Assembly (NCBI RefSeq): GCF_001475545.1 | Contig: NZ_LDQC01000096.1 | Coordinates: 1 to 54,623, forward strand | Direction: 5' to 3' | Source of the DNA: Curtobacterium luteum | Lineage (GTDB): Bacteria > Actinomycetota > Actinomycetes > Actinomycetales > Microbacteriaceae | Length of the DNA: 54,623 nt | Part shown: positions 17,440-25,739 of the stretch, one piece after another | How positions within the stretch are numbered: the stretch's first letter is position 1 | Layout: each line of letters opens with the position of its first letter | Translations under genes and position numbers: made by a program | Notes under the pieces: generated by a model | The model's input: the letters and a program-made list of their open reading frames with translations, nothing else | What the model was told of the DNA's origin: nothing | Database searches by the model: none

Positions 17440-17475
17440 ATGTTGCCGCGCCCAACATAAGCGGTAGTGTTGACT
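17440..17475. promoter_or_regulatory. Operator-like inverted repeat in the divergent xyl promoter region
   Basis: ATGTTG (17440-17445) and CAACAT (17453-17458) form an exact inverted repeat with a 7-nt spacer. It lies between xylA and the divergent operon. A TTGACT -35-like box is at 17470-17475, and TAGTGT at 17465-17470 could be a -10 box with TTGCCG (17443-17448) as -35. Either choice puts the operator next to or over a promoter. The ROK-family gene at 21772 is the natural candidate regulator. Confidence 0.6.
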
Positions 17476-17506
17476 CTGGCAAGCGTGATCGCAAAGGAGC
17501 GAACGA

Positions 17507-18700
17507 ATGGCATCGGACCGACAGGCGCAGGATCGACTACGTGTGGCGATGGTGGGCCACGGCTTCATGGGAGCCGCCCACTCGCAGGGGTGGCGGACCG
17601 CCCCCAGGTTCTTCGACCTCGGGGTCGAACCGGAGATGGCGGTGATCGTCGGCCGTGACCCGGAGCGGACCGAAGCGGCCCGACGGCAGTACGGCTGGCA
17701 GACCGCGTCGACCGACTGGCGCGCTGCCGTCACGGACCCGGACATCGACGTGGTGGACATCTGCTCGCCCGGTTCGTCGCACGTCGAGGTGGCGATCGCG
17801 GCGCTCGAGGCCGGCAAGCACGTGCTCTGCGAGAAGCCCCTCGCGAACTCGGTCGCCGAGGCCGAGGCGATGACCGCGGCCGCCGCCGCTGCGCGGGCGT
17901 CCGGCGTCCGCTCGATGGTCGGCTTCAGCTACCGTCGGGTGCCCGCCATCGCGCTCGCGAAGCAGCTGGTGGCGGCCGGGAGGCTCGGCACCGTCCGACA
18001 GGTCCGCGCGCTCTACCTGCAGGACTGGTTGGCAGACCCCGAGGGTCCGATGACCTGGCGACTCGACAAGTCGCTCGCGGGTTCCGGCTCGCTCGGTGAC
18101 ATCGGCGCGCACGCGATCGACCTCGTGGAGCACGTCACGGGGGCGTCGCTCGCCACGGTGTCGGGCACGCTCGAGACCTTCGTGACCGAGCGCCCGCTCA
18201 TGGCCGAGGGGGTCGGACTCTCCGGTACCGCCTCCGAGGAGCGCGGGCAGGTCACGGTCGACGACGCGGCGTTCTTCACCGCGCGGCTCGCCGGTGGCGC
18301 TGCCGACGGGGCGATCGGCACGTTCGAGGCCACGCGCTACGCGACCGGCCGGAAGAACGGCCTCACGCTCGAGATCAGCGGTTCCGACGGCGCGATCCAG
18401 TTCGACCTCGAGTCGATGAACGAGCTGCGCTTCTACGACGCCACCGCCCCGGCGGGGGAACAGGGCTTCCAGCGGATCATCGTGACCGAGCCCGAGCACC
18501 CCTACATGGCGGCGTGGTGGCCCACCGGGCACCTCATCGGCTACGAGCACACCTTCAGCCACGAGGTGAAGGACTTCGTGCAGGCGATCGTCGCGGGCGA
18601 GGACCCGTCCCCGTCGTTCGAGGAGGGGCTGCACGTGCAGCGGGTCCTCGACGCGGTCGAGCGCAGCGCCTCCGACGGCAGCGCCTGGACGGTGATCTGA
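17507..18700 (+). CDS. Gfo/Idh/MocA family oxidoreductase (first of the xyl-linked locus)
   Basis: This 397-residue NAD(P)-dependent sugar oxidoreductase has the Rossmann motif GHGFMG (residues 17-22), the family EKP motif (109-111, in GKHVLCEKPLANS) and the catalytic GDIGAHAIDLVEHV with Asp197, His201 and Asp204. An AAGGAG site precedes the ATG at 17507. It opens the operon divergent from xylA. The ThuA-like gene overlaps its stop by one base. Family members oxidise or reduce hydroxyls of sugars and inositols, often at C3. The substrate here is unknown. The adjoining ThuA-like protein recalls ThuB/ThuA of rhizobial disaccharide catabolism. Confidence 0.9.
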   Translation: MASDRQAQDRLRVAMVGHGFMGAAHSQGWRTAPRFFDLGVEPEMAVIVGRDPERTEAARRQYGWQTASTDWRAAVTDPDIDVVDICSPGSSHVEVAIAALEAGKHVLCEKPLANSVAEAEAMTAAAAAARASGVRSMVGFSYRRVPAIALAKQLVAAGRLGTVRQVRALYLQDWLADPEGPMTWRLDKSLAGSGSLGDIGAHAIDLVEHVTGASLATVSGTLETFVTERPLMAEGVGLSGTASEERGQVTVDDAAFFTARLAGGAADGAIGTFEATRYATGRKNGLTLEISGSDGAIQFDLESMNELRFYDATAPAGEQGFQRIIVTEPEHPYMAAWWPTGHLIGYEHTFSHEVKDFVQAIVAGEDPSPSFEEGLHVQRVLDAVERSASDGSAWTVI

Positions 18701-19398
18701 TGGCCGCCGACAAGAAGGCCCTCGTCGTCCGCGGCGGTTGGGACGGCCACATGCCGGTCGAGACCACCGACCTGTTCATCCCGTTCCTCCGGGACAACGG
18801 CTTCGACGTACAGGTCTCGGAGTCGACGGCCGTCTACGCCGACGAGTCCGCGATGGCCGACGTCGACCTGATCGTGCAGATCGTGACGATGTCGACCATC
18901 GCGGACGACGAGTTCGCCGGTCTCCAGCGTGCCGTCCTCGGCGGGGCCGGCCTCGCCGGGTGGCACGGCGGCATCGCGGATGCGTTCCGGAACACCGCCG
19001 ACTACCTGCACATGATCGGTGGGCAGTTCGCGCACCATGCGGGCAAGCACCCGTCCGAGCGGACCGGCGAGCAGTCGGACAACTACATCCCGTACACGGT
19101 GCACATCACCGAGGCCGGGCACGAGCACCCGATCACGCAGGGGATCGAGGACTTCGACCTGGTCACCGAGCAGTACTGGGTGCTCTCCGACGAGTACAAC
19201 GACGTCCTGGCCACCACCACCCAGGAGGCGCGGGACTTCGACGCCTGGAACCGACCGGTGACGGCGCCGGCGATCTGGACCCGGCAGTGGGGCGCGGGAC
19301 GCGTGTTCGTCTCCGCCCCCGGCCACCGGCTCGAGGTCGTCGAGTCGCAGCCACTCCGCACGATCATCGAGAGGGGACTCCTGTGGGCAGCACGGTGA
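18700..19398 (+). CDS. ThuA-like domain protein
   Basis: This 232-residue protein is a member of the ThuA family (class I glutamine-amidotransferase-like fold), named for trehalose utilisation. It shows the strand-turn ALVVRGGWDGH at the start and the diagnostic GGAGLAGWHGGIADAFRN segment with the GWHG turn at residues 87-90, followed by IGGQFAHH. The typical late segment GRVFVSAPGH is also present. The ATG at 18700 overlaps the oxidoreductase stop by one base. The next gene starts inside its end, with a 16-nt overlap. The family's biochemical role is poorly defined. Genetic links are to 3-keto-disaccharide metabolism. Confidence 0.87.
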   Translation: MAADKKALVVRGGWDGHMPVETTDLFIPFLRDNGFDVQVSESTAVYADESAMADVDLIVQIVTMSTIADDEFAGLQRAVLGGAGLAGWHGGIADAFRNTADYLHMIGGQFAHHAGKHPSERTGEQSDNYIPYTVHITEAGHEHPITQGIEDFDLVTEQYWVLSDEYNDVLATTTQEARDFDAWNRPVTAPAIWTRQWGAGRVFVSAPGHRLEVVESQPLRTIIERGLLWAAR

Positions 19399-20504
19399 AG
19401 GGCGCGGCTGCCAGGCCGCTCCGCGTCGGGGTCGTCGGGGTCGGCGTCATCAGCCAGCAGTACTTCGAGCACTTCCCGGCGCTGCCCGGGCTCGAGTTGA
19501 CCGCGGTGGCGGACATCGACGTCGCCCGTGCGCAGTCCGTCGGCGAGACGCAGGGCGTCCGGGGGTCGTCGGTCGACGACCTGCTCGCCGCGGACGACGT
19601 CGACGTCGTGCTCAACCTGACGATCCCGGCCGCTCACGCGGAGATCGCGACCCGGGCCCTGGAGGCAGGCAAGCACGTGTACGGCGAGAAGCCGCTGGCG
19701 ATGTCGACGGCCGAGGCGCAGCCCGTGCTCGACCTCGCCCGACGCTCGGGCCTGCGGGTCGGCAGTGCGCCGGACACCGTGCTCGGCACCGGGATCCAGA
19801 CCGCCCGCGCGGCGCTCGACGACGGGCTGATCGGCACGCCGGTCGGCGCCGCGGTGTCGTGGTCCGCCCCTGGGCACGAGCTCTGGCACCCCGCTCCGGC
19901 GTTCTACTACCAACCCGGTGGCGGTCCGCTGCTCGACATGGGGCCGTACTACCTCACGAGCCTCGTGCAGTTCTTCGGTCCGGTGGTGCGTGTCAGCGGT
20001 GCCTCGACCCGCTCCGACCGCGAACGCTCGATCGCGACCGGGCCTGCCGCGGGCACTCCGCTCCGGGTGGACATCGACACGCACGTGCTGGCCGTCCTCG
20101 AGCACGCGGACGGGGTCGTCTCGACGGTCACGGTCTCGTTCGAGGTGTGGGCGACCCGGGCCCCGTTGTTCGAGGTGTACGGCACGTCGGGCACGCTCGG
20201 TGTCCCGGACCCGAACCGGTTCTCCGACCCCGTGTCGATCGCGACCGCCGACGACCGCGAGTGGCGCGAGCTTCCGGTGACCGCCGGCTACGCGGACGCC
20301 GGCCGCGGGTACGGCCTCGCCGACATGGCGCACGCGGTCGCGACCGACCGGCCGCACCGGGCGAGCGGTGACCTGGCGTTCCACGTGCTCGAGGTGATGG
20401 AGGCCGTCGCGACCGCCGCCCGCGAGCACACCGTGGTCGAGGTGCGCTCGCACGTCGACCGCCCCGAGACGGTGCCCGCGGGCGCCACCCCCGGGTCCTG
20501 GTGA
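19383..20504 (+). CDS. Gfo/Idh/MocA family oxidoreductase (second of the xyl-linked locus)
   Basis: This 373-residue oxidoreductase has the dinucleotide motif GVGVIS (residues 19-24) and the EKP motif in [13 protein letters not shown]. The catalytic region reads [12 protein letters not shown], so the usual His of the GDxGxH motif is Tyr, as in one recognised branch of the family. The GTG at 19383 is chosen because AGGGGA lies a few bases upstream; GTG 19395 is the alternative. It overlaps the ThuA-like gene. Having two differing family members in one operon suggests sequential oxidation and reduction of one substrate. The actual sugar is not known. Confidence 0.88.
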   Translation: MGSTVKGAAARPLRVGVVGVGVISQQYFEHFPALPGLELTAVADIDVARAQSVGETQGVRGSSVDDLLAADDVDVVLNLTIPAAHAEIATRALEAGKHVYGEKPLAMSTAEAQPVLDLARRSGLRVGSAPDTVLGTGIQTARAALDDGLIGTPVGAAVSWSAPGHELWHPAPAFYYQPGGGPLLDMGPYYLTSLVQFFGPVVRVSGASTRSDRERSIATGPAAGTPLRVDIDTHVLAVLEHADGVVSTVTVSFEVWATRAPLFEVYGTSGTLGVPDPNRFSDPVSIATADDREWRELPVTAGYADAGRGYGLADMAHAVATDRPHRASGDLAFHVLEVMEAVATAAREHTVVEVRSHVDRPETVPAGATPGSW

Positions 20505-20535
20505 CCCGGCCGACAGGCGAGGAAGGACGACGACG

Positions 20536-21630
20536 ATGACGACGACGGACGGAACCCCGACAGCGGACGGTCCAGGCGCGACGGGGGCGAGCAGCGCCTC
20601 CAGGCCGGACGATGCCGGGCGGCCGACACGGCCGGTCACCCTGTTCACCGGCCAGTGGGCCGACCTGCCCTTCGAGGAGGTGGCGCGCCTCGCGGGGGAG
20701 TGGGGCTACGACGGCCTCGAGATCGCCTGCTGGGGCGACCACCTCGACGTCCGACGTGCCGCGACGGACCCGGAGTACGTGGCGGACCGACGAGCGATCC
20801 TCGAACGCAACGGTCTGCAGGTCTGGACCATCGCGAACCACCTCGTCGGACAGGCCGTGTGCGACGACCCGATCGACCAGCGGCACCAGGACATCGTGCC
20901 GGAGCACGTGTGGGGCGACGGCGACCCCGAGGGCGTCCGGCAGCGGGCCGCCGAGGAACTGCAGTGGACGGCCCGTGCCGCCGCTGCCCTCGGTGTCCGC
21001 ACGGTCACCGGGTTCTCGGGCTCGTCGATCTGGAAGACCGTCGCCGGGTTCCCGCCCGTGCCGCCGGGCATGATCGACGCCGGCTACCAGGACTTCCACG
21101 ACCGCTGGTCACCCATCCTCGACGTGTTCGAGGAGGTCGGGGTGCGGTTCGCGCTCGAGGTGCACCCCTCCGAGATCGCCTACGACTACTGGACCGCGCG
21201 TCGGACGCTCGACGTGTTCGCGGACCGGCCGGCGTTCGGGTTCAACTTCGACCCCTCGCACTTCGTCTGGCAGGACCTCGACCCCGCCGCGTTCCTGCTC
21301 GACTTCGCCGACCGGGTGTACCACGTGCACTGCAAGGAGTCGGTGAAGCAGCTCGACGGACGCAACGGACGGCTGTCCTCGCACCTGCCGTGGGGCGACC
21401 CCCGACGCGGGTGGGACTTCGTCACCGCCGGCCACGGGGACGTGCCGTGGGAGCGCGTGTTCCGCGTCCTCAACCACATCGGCTACGACGGGCCGACGAG
21501 TGTCGAGTGGGAGGACGCCGGCATGGACCGGCTCGTCGGCGGCCCCGAGGCGCTCGCGTTCGTGCGGCGGCTCGGCACGATCGCCCCGCCGGACGCCGCG
21601 TTCGACGCCGCGTTCTCGCGCTCGCGCTAG
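20536..21630 (+). CDS. Sugar phosphate isomerase/epimerase (AP endonuclease family 2 TIM barrel)
   Basis: This 364-residue protein is a metal-dependent TIM barrel of the xylose-isomerase-like/AP endonuclease 2 superfamily. Likely metal ligands are Glu62 ([13 protein letters not shown]), the Glu/His of LEVHPSE, the Asp/His of [13 protein letters not shown], the His of HCKES and the Glu of [10 protein letters not shown]. The first ~33 residues are low-complexity. GAAGGA precedes the ATG at 20536, 31 nt after the oxidoreductase stop. In this superfamily such proteins isomerise or epimerise keto-sugars, and some cleave 3-keto-C-glycosides. Position after two Gfo/Idh/MocA enzymes and ThuA supports work on an oxidised sugar. 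Confidence 0.88.
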   Translation: MTTTDGTPTADGPGATGASSASRPDDAGRPTRPVTLFTGQWADLPFEEVARLAGEWGYDGLEIACWGDHLDVRRAATDPEYVADRRAILERNGLQVWTIANHLVGQAVCDDPIDQRHQDIVPEHVWGDGDPEGVRQRAAEELQWTARAAAALGVRTVTGFSGSSIWKTVAGFPPVPPGMIDAGYQDFHDRWSPILDVFEEVGVRFALEVHPSEIAYDYWTARRTLDVFADRPAFGFNFDPSHFVWQDLDPAAFLLDFADRVYHVHCKESVKQLDGRNGRLSSHLPWGDPRRGWDFVTAGHGDVPWERVFRVLNHIGYDGPTSVEWEDAGMDRLVGGPEALAFVRRLGTIAPPDAAFDAAFSRSR

Positions 21631-21663
21631 CCGCGGCGCCGACGCGCGCCGCGGCGGCTCGCC

Positions 21664-21732
21664 CGAGACTCGGCCAGGCGGACACTTTCGCGGTCTCGGG
21701 GCCGCGAAACTGTCCGCAGAGCCGAGACTCGG
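21664..21732. repeat. Palindromic intergenic element flanked by 10-bp direct repeats
   Basis: CGGACACTTTCGCGG (21679-21693) and CCGCGAAACTGTCCG (21702-21716) form a 15-bp inverted repeat with one mismatch and an 8-nt loop. CGAGACTCGG stands on each side (21664-21673 and 21723-21732). The AT-containing core stands out from its GC-only surroundings. It may be a terminator between the isomerase and ROK genes, or one copy of a dispersed REP-like element. Confidence 0.65.
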
Positions 21733-21771
21733 CGCGCACCACCACCCACCGTCACCGCGAAGGAGGACCGT

Positions 21772-23064
21772 ATGGCACCGCGGCCCGCGCCCGGCAACGC
21801 CGCACGCGTCCTCCGCCTCGTGCACGAGGAGGGGCCGATCAGCCGCGCCGAACTCACCCGGCGCACGGGGCTGAACCGCTCGACGACCCTCGCGCTCGTC
21901 GGCGAGCTCGTCGACCTCGGCCTCGTGCACGAGGAGGCACCGCCCGCCGGTGTGCGCGGCACCGGGGTCGGTCGACCGAGCCCGGTGGTGCGGGCCTCGG
22001 CGGACGTCGTGGCCGCGGCAGCCGTGGTCGAGATCGACGCCGTCACGGTCGCACTCGTCGGCCTCGACGGCTCCGTCCGCCGCCACCGCACCGCCCCGCA
22101 GGACCGCCCACCGACCGGGCCGGAGGCCGTCGACACCATCGCGACGCTGCTCGGTGCACTGCGGGCGGACGCGGACGAGCGCACGGGCGACGCCGCACCG
22201 GGCACGGTCGACCGCGTGCCCGCGGTCCGCGTCGTCGGCATCGGCGTCGCCGTCCCGGGCACCGTCCGGGTCGAGGACGGCACCGTCCAGTACGCCCCGC
22301 ACCTCGGCTGGCGCGACGAACCCGTCGCCGGACCCCTCACCACCCGCACCGGCCTCCCGGTGGCCGTCGCGAACGACGCCAACCTCGGCGCGTGGGCGGA
22401 GCGGCTCGCCGGGAGCGGTCGCGGTGTCGACGACATCGTGTACCTCAACGGCGGCGCGAGCGGCATCGGTGGCGGGGTCATCGCCGCCGCTCGTCCCCTC
22501 ATCGGTGCCGACGGGTACGCCGGTGAGCTCGGCCACACGTTCGTCGCGGCGAACGGCATCCGCTGCCACTGCGGCGCCGTCGGGTGCCTCGAGACCGAAG
22601 CGTCCCGCGAGGCCCTCACGACCGCGGCCGGCACAGCACCGGACGACCTCCGTGGGCTCGCCGCGGCGCTCGCCGAGGGGCGCCCGGAACTGGAGGCCGT
22701 CGTCGACCGCCAGGTGTCGGCGCTCGCCACCGCCCTGCGCAACGCGATCCACACCGTCAACCCCGAGGTCGTCGTGCTCGGCGGGTTCCTCGGGGTGCTC
22801 CTGACCCACGTCGGCGACCGGATCCTCGACGCCGTCCGGGCCCAGTCGATGCCCGGCACGGCCGACCGGCTCCGCATCGTCCCCGCGGCCCTCGGTGACG
22901 ACGTCCTGACCCGCGGCGCGGCCGAGGTCGGCTTCCGGGAACTCCTGCGCGACCCCGCCACGGTGACGCGGACGGCCCCGGCCGTCGGGACGAGCCCGGA
23001 CCCCAGCACGCACCAGCCCCAGACCGACCGCGACGCAGCGGTCGAGGAAGCGAGACCCGCATGA
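21772..23064 (+). CDS. ROK family transcriptional regulator (XylR/NagC type)
   Basis: This 430-residue protein has an N-terminal winged helix-turn-helix (ISRAELTRRTGLNRSTTLAL, residues ~23-42) followed by a ROK sugar-kinase-like domain. The ROK domain shows VANDANLGAWAE, the GIGGGVI turn and the zinc-binding cluster CHCGAVGC. GAAGGAGG-type bases precede the ATG at 21772. Its stop overlaps the dehydrogenase start (ATGA). It is the only regulator in the xyl locus, so it probably binds the inverted repeat at 17440-17458 and senses xylose or a related sugar. The C-terminal ~40 residues are polar and low-complexity. Confidence 0.92.
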   Translation: MAPRPAPGNAARVLRLVHEEGPISRAELTRRTGLNRSTTLALVGELVDLGLVHEEAPPAGVRGTGVGRPSPVVRASADVVAAAAVVEIDAVTVALVGLDGSVRRHRTAPQDRPPTGPEAVDTIATLLGALRADADERTGDAAPGTVDRVPAVRVVGIGVAVPGTVRVEDGTVQYAPHLGWRDEPVAGPLTTRTGLPVAVANDANLGAWAERLAGSGRGVDDIVYLNGGASGIGGGVIAAARPLIGADGYAGELGHTFVAANGIRCHCGAVGCLETEASREALTTAAGTAPDDLRGLAAALAEGRPELEAVVDRQVSALATALRNAIHTVNPEVVVLGGFLGVLLTHVGDRILDAVRAQSMPGTADRLRIVPAALGDDVLTRGAAEVGFRELLRDPATVTRTAPAVGTSPDPSTHQPQTDRDAAVEEARPA

Positions 23065-24104
23065 CCACGCAGCTCCCGGAGCAGCAGCGCACGAGCGTGC
23101 TCCTCGGCACCCAGGACCTCACGGTCGAGGAGCGCCCCGTCCCGACGCCCGACCCCGGCGACGTGCTCGTCCGTGTCGCGGCGGTCGGCGTCTGCGGCTC
23201 GGACGTCCACTACTACCGGCACGGACGCATCGGTGACTTCGTCGTCGAGGAGCCCCTCGTCCTCGGGCACGAGCTGTCCGGCACGATCGTCGCCGTGGGC
23301 GACGGCGTCGACGCGTCCCGGGTCGGTGAGCGCGTCGCGGTCGAACCCCAGCGGCCGTGCCACCGGTGCGCGCAGTGCCTCGCCGGCCGGTACAACCTCT
23401 GCCCGCACATGCGCTTCTACGCGACGCCGCCGGTCGACGGCGCGTTCACCGAGTACGTCACGATCGAGTCGGTGTTCGCGCACGCCCTCCCCGACACGGT
23501 CTCGCTCGAGGCCGGTGCGCTCCTCGAACCCCTGTCGGTCGGGATCGCCGCCGCCCGCAAGGCCGGCATCGTCCCCGGGTCGTCGGTGCTCATCGCGGGC
23601 GCCGGTCCGATCGGCGTGATCTGCGCCCAGGTCGCCCGGGCCTTCGGCGCGACACGGGTCGTCGTGAGCGACCTCGTCGCCGAGCGTCGGGAGCGCGCGC
23701 TGTCCTTCGGCGCGACCGAGGTGGTCGACCCGACGACGGTCGACGTCACCGCGGACATCGTGCCCGTCGACGCCTTCATCGACGCCAGCGGTGCGCCACG
23801 GGCGGTCTCGGACGGCATCAAGGCGGTCGGACCCGCCGGCGCCGCGGTCCTCGTCGGGCTCGGCAACTCCGAGATGACGCTGCCCGTCGAGCACATCCAG
23901 AACCTCGAGGTCACCGTCACCGGGATCTTCCGCTACACGAACACCTGGCCGGTCGCGATCGGGTTGGTGGCGTCCGGTCAGGTCGACCTCGACGCGCTCG
24001 TCACGGGGCGCTACGGGCTCGACGACGTCCGCGACGCCCTGGAGAGCGACACCGACCCGGCATCGCTCAAGTCGATCGTGCACCCGGGCGGCGTCCCCGC
24101 CTGA
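23061..24104 (+). CDS. Zinc-dependent polyol dehydrogenase (xylitol/sorbitol dehydrogenase-like)
   Basis: This 347-residue medium-chain dehydrogenase has the catalytic zinc site GVCGSDVHYY and GHELSG. The structural zinc cysteines lie in PCHRCAQCLAGRYNLC, and the NAD-binding motif is AGAGPIG. This pattern is that of sorbitol, xylitol and related polyol dehydrogenases, which oxidise polyols to ketoses such as D-xylulose or fructose with NAD. It overlaps the ROK gene by four bases. Next to xylulokinase, a product of D-xylulose would be consumed directly, so xylitol (or D-arabinitol) is a reasonable substrate. Specificity cannot be settled from sequence. Confidence 0.88.
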   Translation: MTTQLPEQQRTSVLLGTQDLTVEERPVPTPDPGDVLVRVAAVGVCGSDVHYYRHGRIGDFVVEEPLVLGHELSGTIVAVGDGVDASRVGERVAVEPQRPCHRCAQCLAGRYNLCPHMRFYATPPVDGAFTEYVTIESVFAHALPDTVSLEAGALLEPLSVGIAAARKAGIVPGSSVLIAGAGPIGVICAQVARAFGATRVVVSDLVAERRERALSFGATEVVDPTTVDVTADIVPVDAFIDASGAPRAVSDGIKAVGPAGAAVLVGLGNSEMTLPVEHIQNLEVTVTGIFRYTNTWPVAIGLVASGQVDLDALVTGRYGLDDVRDALESDTDPASLKSIVHPGGVPA

Positions 24105-24204
24105 GCACCGCGCTCGACCGCGTGCGTCGGCAGCGCGCGGCACGCGCGTCCGTCCGGAGGTGCGCCGGAGGACGTCGCGCCCCGCGCCCGGCGCGACCCG
24201 CTGC

Positions 24205-24248
24205 CGGCCTGGAGGCCCGTGGCGGCGCCGCCACGGGCCTCCAGGCCG
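24205..24248. repeat. Perfect 44-nt palindrome (22-bp arms, no loop)
   Basis: Bases 24205-24226 are the exact reverse complement of 24227-24248. The left arm begins CGGCCTGGAGGCCCG. The palindrome lies between the dehydrogenase stop (24104) and the MFS start (24331). It can act as a strong terminator, and it contains the GCCTGGAGGC core also found at 35505-35514 and 43676-43685. Confidence 0.85.
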
Positions 24249-24330
24249 TCCTTCGCACCCGCCACGCGACCGGCGGTGCCCCCTCGTCGGGGACCACCCG
24301 CGCGACACCGGGACGCGCTACGGTTCGGCC

Positions 24331-25704
24331 ATGACCGTGTCGCCCACCGCAGTGCCACCGCAGCGCACCGACCGCCGCGCGCTCGTCTCGTGGGCGCTGT
24401 GGGACTGGGGGTCCGCGGCGTTCAACGCGGTGGTGACCACCTTCGTCTTCAGCACGTACCTCGCGAGCCGAGCGTTCGTCGACCCGGCGCTGGTGGCCGA
24501 CACCTCGGCTGCCGGGAAGGCCGCCGTGGAGCGCGAGCTCGCGCACAACGCGGCGGTGGTCTCGACCACGCTCGCGATCGCCGGGATCGTCGTCGCCCTC
24601 GTCGCGCCAGCGGTCGGCCGGCTCGCGGACAGCACCGGACACCGTCGCCGGTCCGTCCTCATCGCGACGATCGGCATCGCGCTCTCGATCGGCGGCATGG
24701 TGTTCGTCGCCCCGAGCCAGCCGTTCCTGTACCTCGGCGCCGCGCTGCTCGGGATCGGCACGGTCGCGTACGAGATCGCCAGCGTCGGCTACAACGCGAT
24801 GCTCGGACAGGTCGCACCTGCGGACCGAACGGGTCGGGTGTCCGCGATCGGCTGGGCCGCGGGCTACTTCGGCGGCATCGTGCTGCTGGTCGTCCTGCTC
24901 GTCCTCTGCATCCAGGACTTCGGGCGCGGTGACGTCGCGGGGCTCCTGCAGCTGCCCGCCACCGTCGCCACCGGGCAGTGGGACGTCCGTGTCGCGATCG
25001 GCATCGCCGCCGTGTGGCTCGCCGTGAGCTCGGTGCCGCTCTTCCTCGTCGTGCCCGAAGCCGCCGCCGACCGGTCCCGCGGCGGCAACGTGTCCACCGC
25101 CTACCGGGACCTCGCACGCGACGTCGCGCGGCTGTGGCGGGAGCGCCGCAACGTGCTCGGGTTCCTCGTCGCCAGCGCCGTCTTCCGGGACGGCGTCGGT
25201 GCGGTGTTCACCTTCGGTGGGATCATCGCCGCACAGGTCTTCGGCTTCACACCGTCGCAGGTGATCCTGTTCGCGATCGCCGCCAACGTCGTCGCCGGGG
25301 TCGCGACCTTCGCGTCCGGTCGGCTCGACGACCGGTTCGGCTCCCGGGCGCTCATCATGGTCTCCCTCGTCGGCCTCGCCCTCTGCGGGCTCGGGGTGCT
25401 GGCGGCCGGCACCTCGTCCTCGTTGTTCTGGGTGCTCGGGCTCACGCTGGCGCTGTTCGTCGGACCGGTGCAGGCGTCCTCCCGGGCGTACCTCGCGCGG
25501 CTCGCGACGCCCGGGCGGGAGGGCGAGCTCTTCGGGCTGTACGCCACCACCGGACGCGCGGCGACGTTCCTCGCCCCGACGCTGTTCGCGGTCGCGGTGA
25601 CGATCGGCGGATCCACGCGGTACGGGATCCTCGGGATCGTGGTGGTGCTCGTGGCGGGGCTGGTGTGCATGGCGTTCGTGCGGCCGGAGCCTGCCGACCG
25701 CTGA
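24331..25704 (+). CDS. MFS transporter of the UMF1 (Atg22-like) family
   Basis: This 457-residue membrane protein has about twelve hydrophobic segments. It opens with SWALWDWGSAAFNAVVTTFVF, the hallmark N-terminus of UMF1/Atg22-like major facilitator proteins, and has the MFS loop motif GRLADSTGHRR after helix 2. The ATG at 24331 follows a CGGTTCGGCC leader with no strong ribosome-binding site, so initiation may be leaderless or weak. It stands alone between the palindrome and the broken DUF1023 gene. Atg22 in yeast exports amino acids from the vacuole. The bacterial members have no agreed substrate. Confidence 0.88.
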   Translation: MTVSPTAVPPQRTDRRALVSWALWDWGSAAFNAVVTTFVFSTYLASRAFVDPALVADTSAAGKAAVERELAHNAAVVSTTLAIAGIVVALVAPAVGRLADSTGHRRRSVLIATIGIALSIGGMVFVAPSQPFLYLGAALLGIGTVAYEIASVGYNAMLGQVAPADRTGRVSAIGWAAGYFGGIVLLVVLLVLCIQDFGRGDVAGLLQLPATVATGQWDVRVAIGIAAVWLAVSSVPLFLVVPEAAADRSRGGNVSTAYRDLARDVARLWRERRNVLGFLVASAVFRDGVGAVFTFGGIIAAQVFGFTPSQVILFAIAANVVAGVATFASGRLDDRFGSRALIMVSLVGLALCGLGVLAAGTSSSLFWVLGLTLALFVGPVQASSRAYLARLATPGREGELFGLYATTGRAATFLAPTLFAVAVTIGGSTRYGILGIVVVLVAGLVCMAFVRPEPADR

Positions 25705-25739
25705 TGTGCTGCTTCCGCTACGTCGGGGACGGGGAGTCA

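Noticed and set aside
24105..24330. A coding gene in the gap between the polyol dehydrogenase and the MFS protein
   Set aside because: The open frames there run through the perfect palindrome and are Arg/Pro-rich. The gap is better explained by the palindrome and a promoter region.
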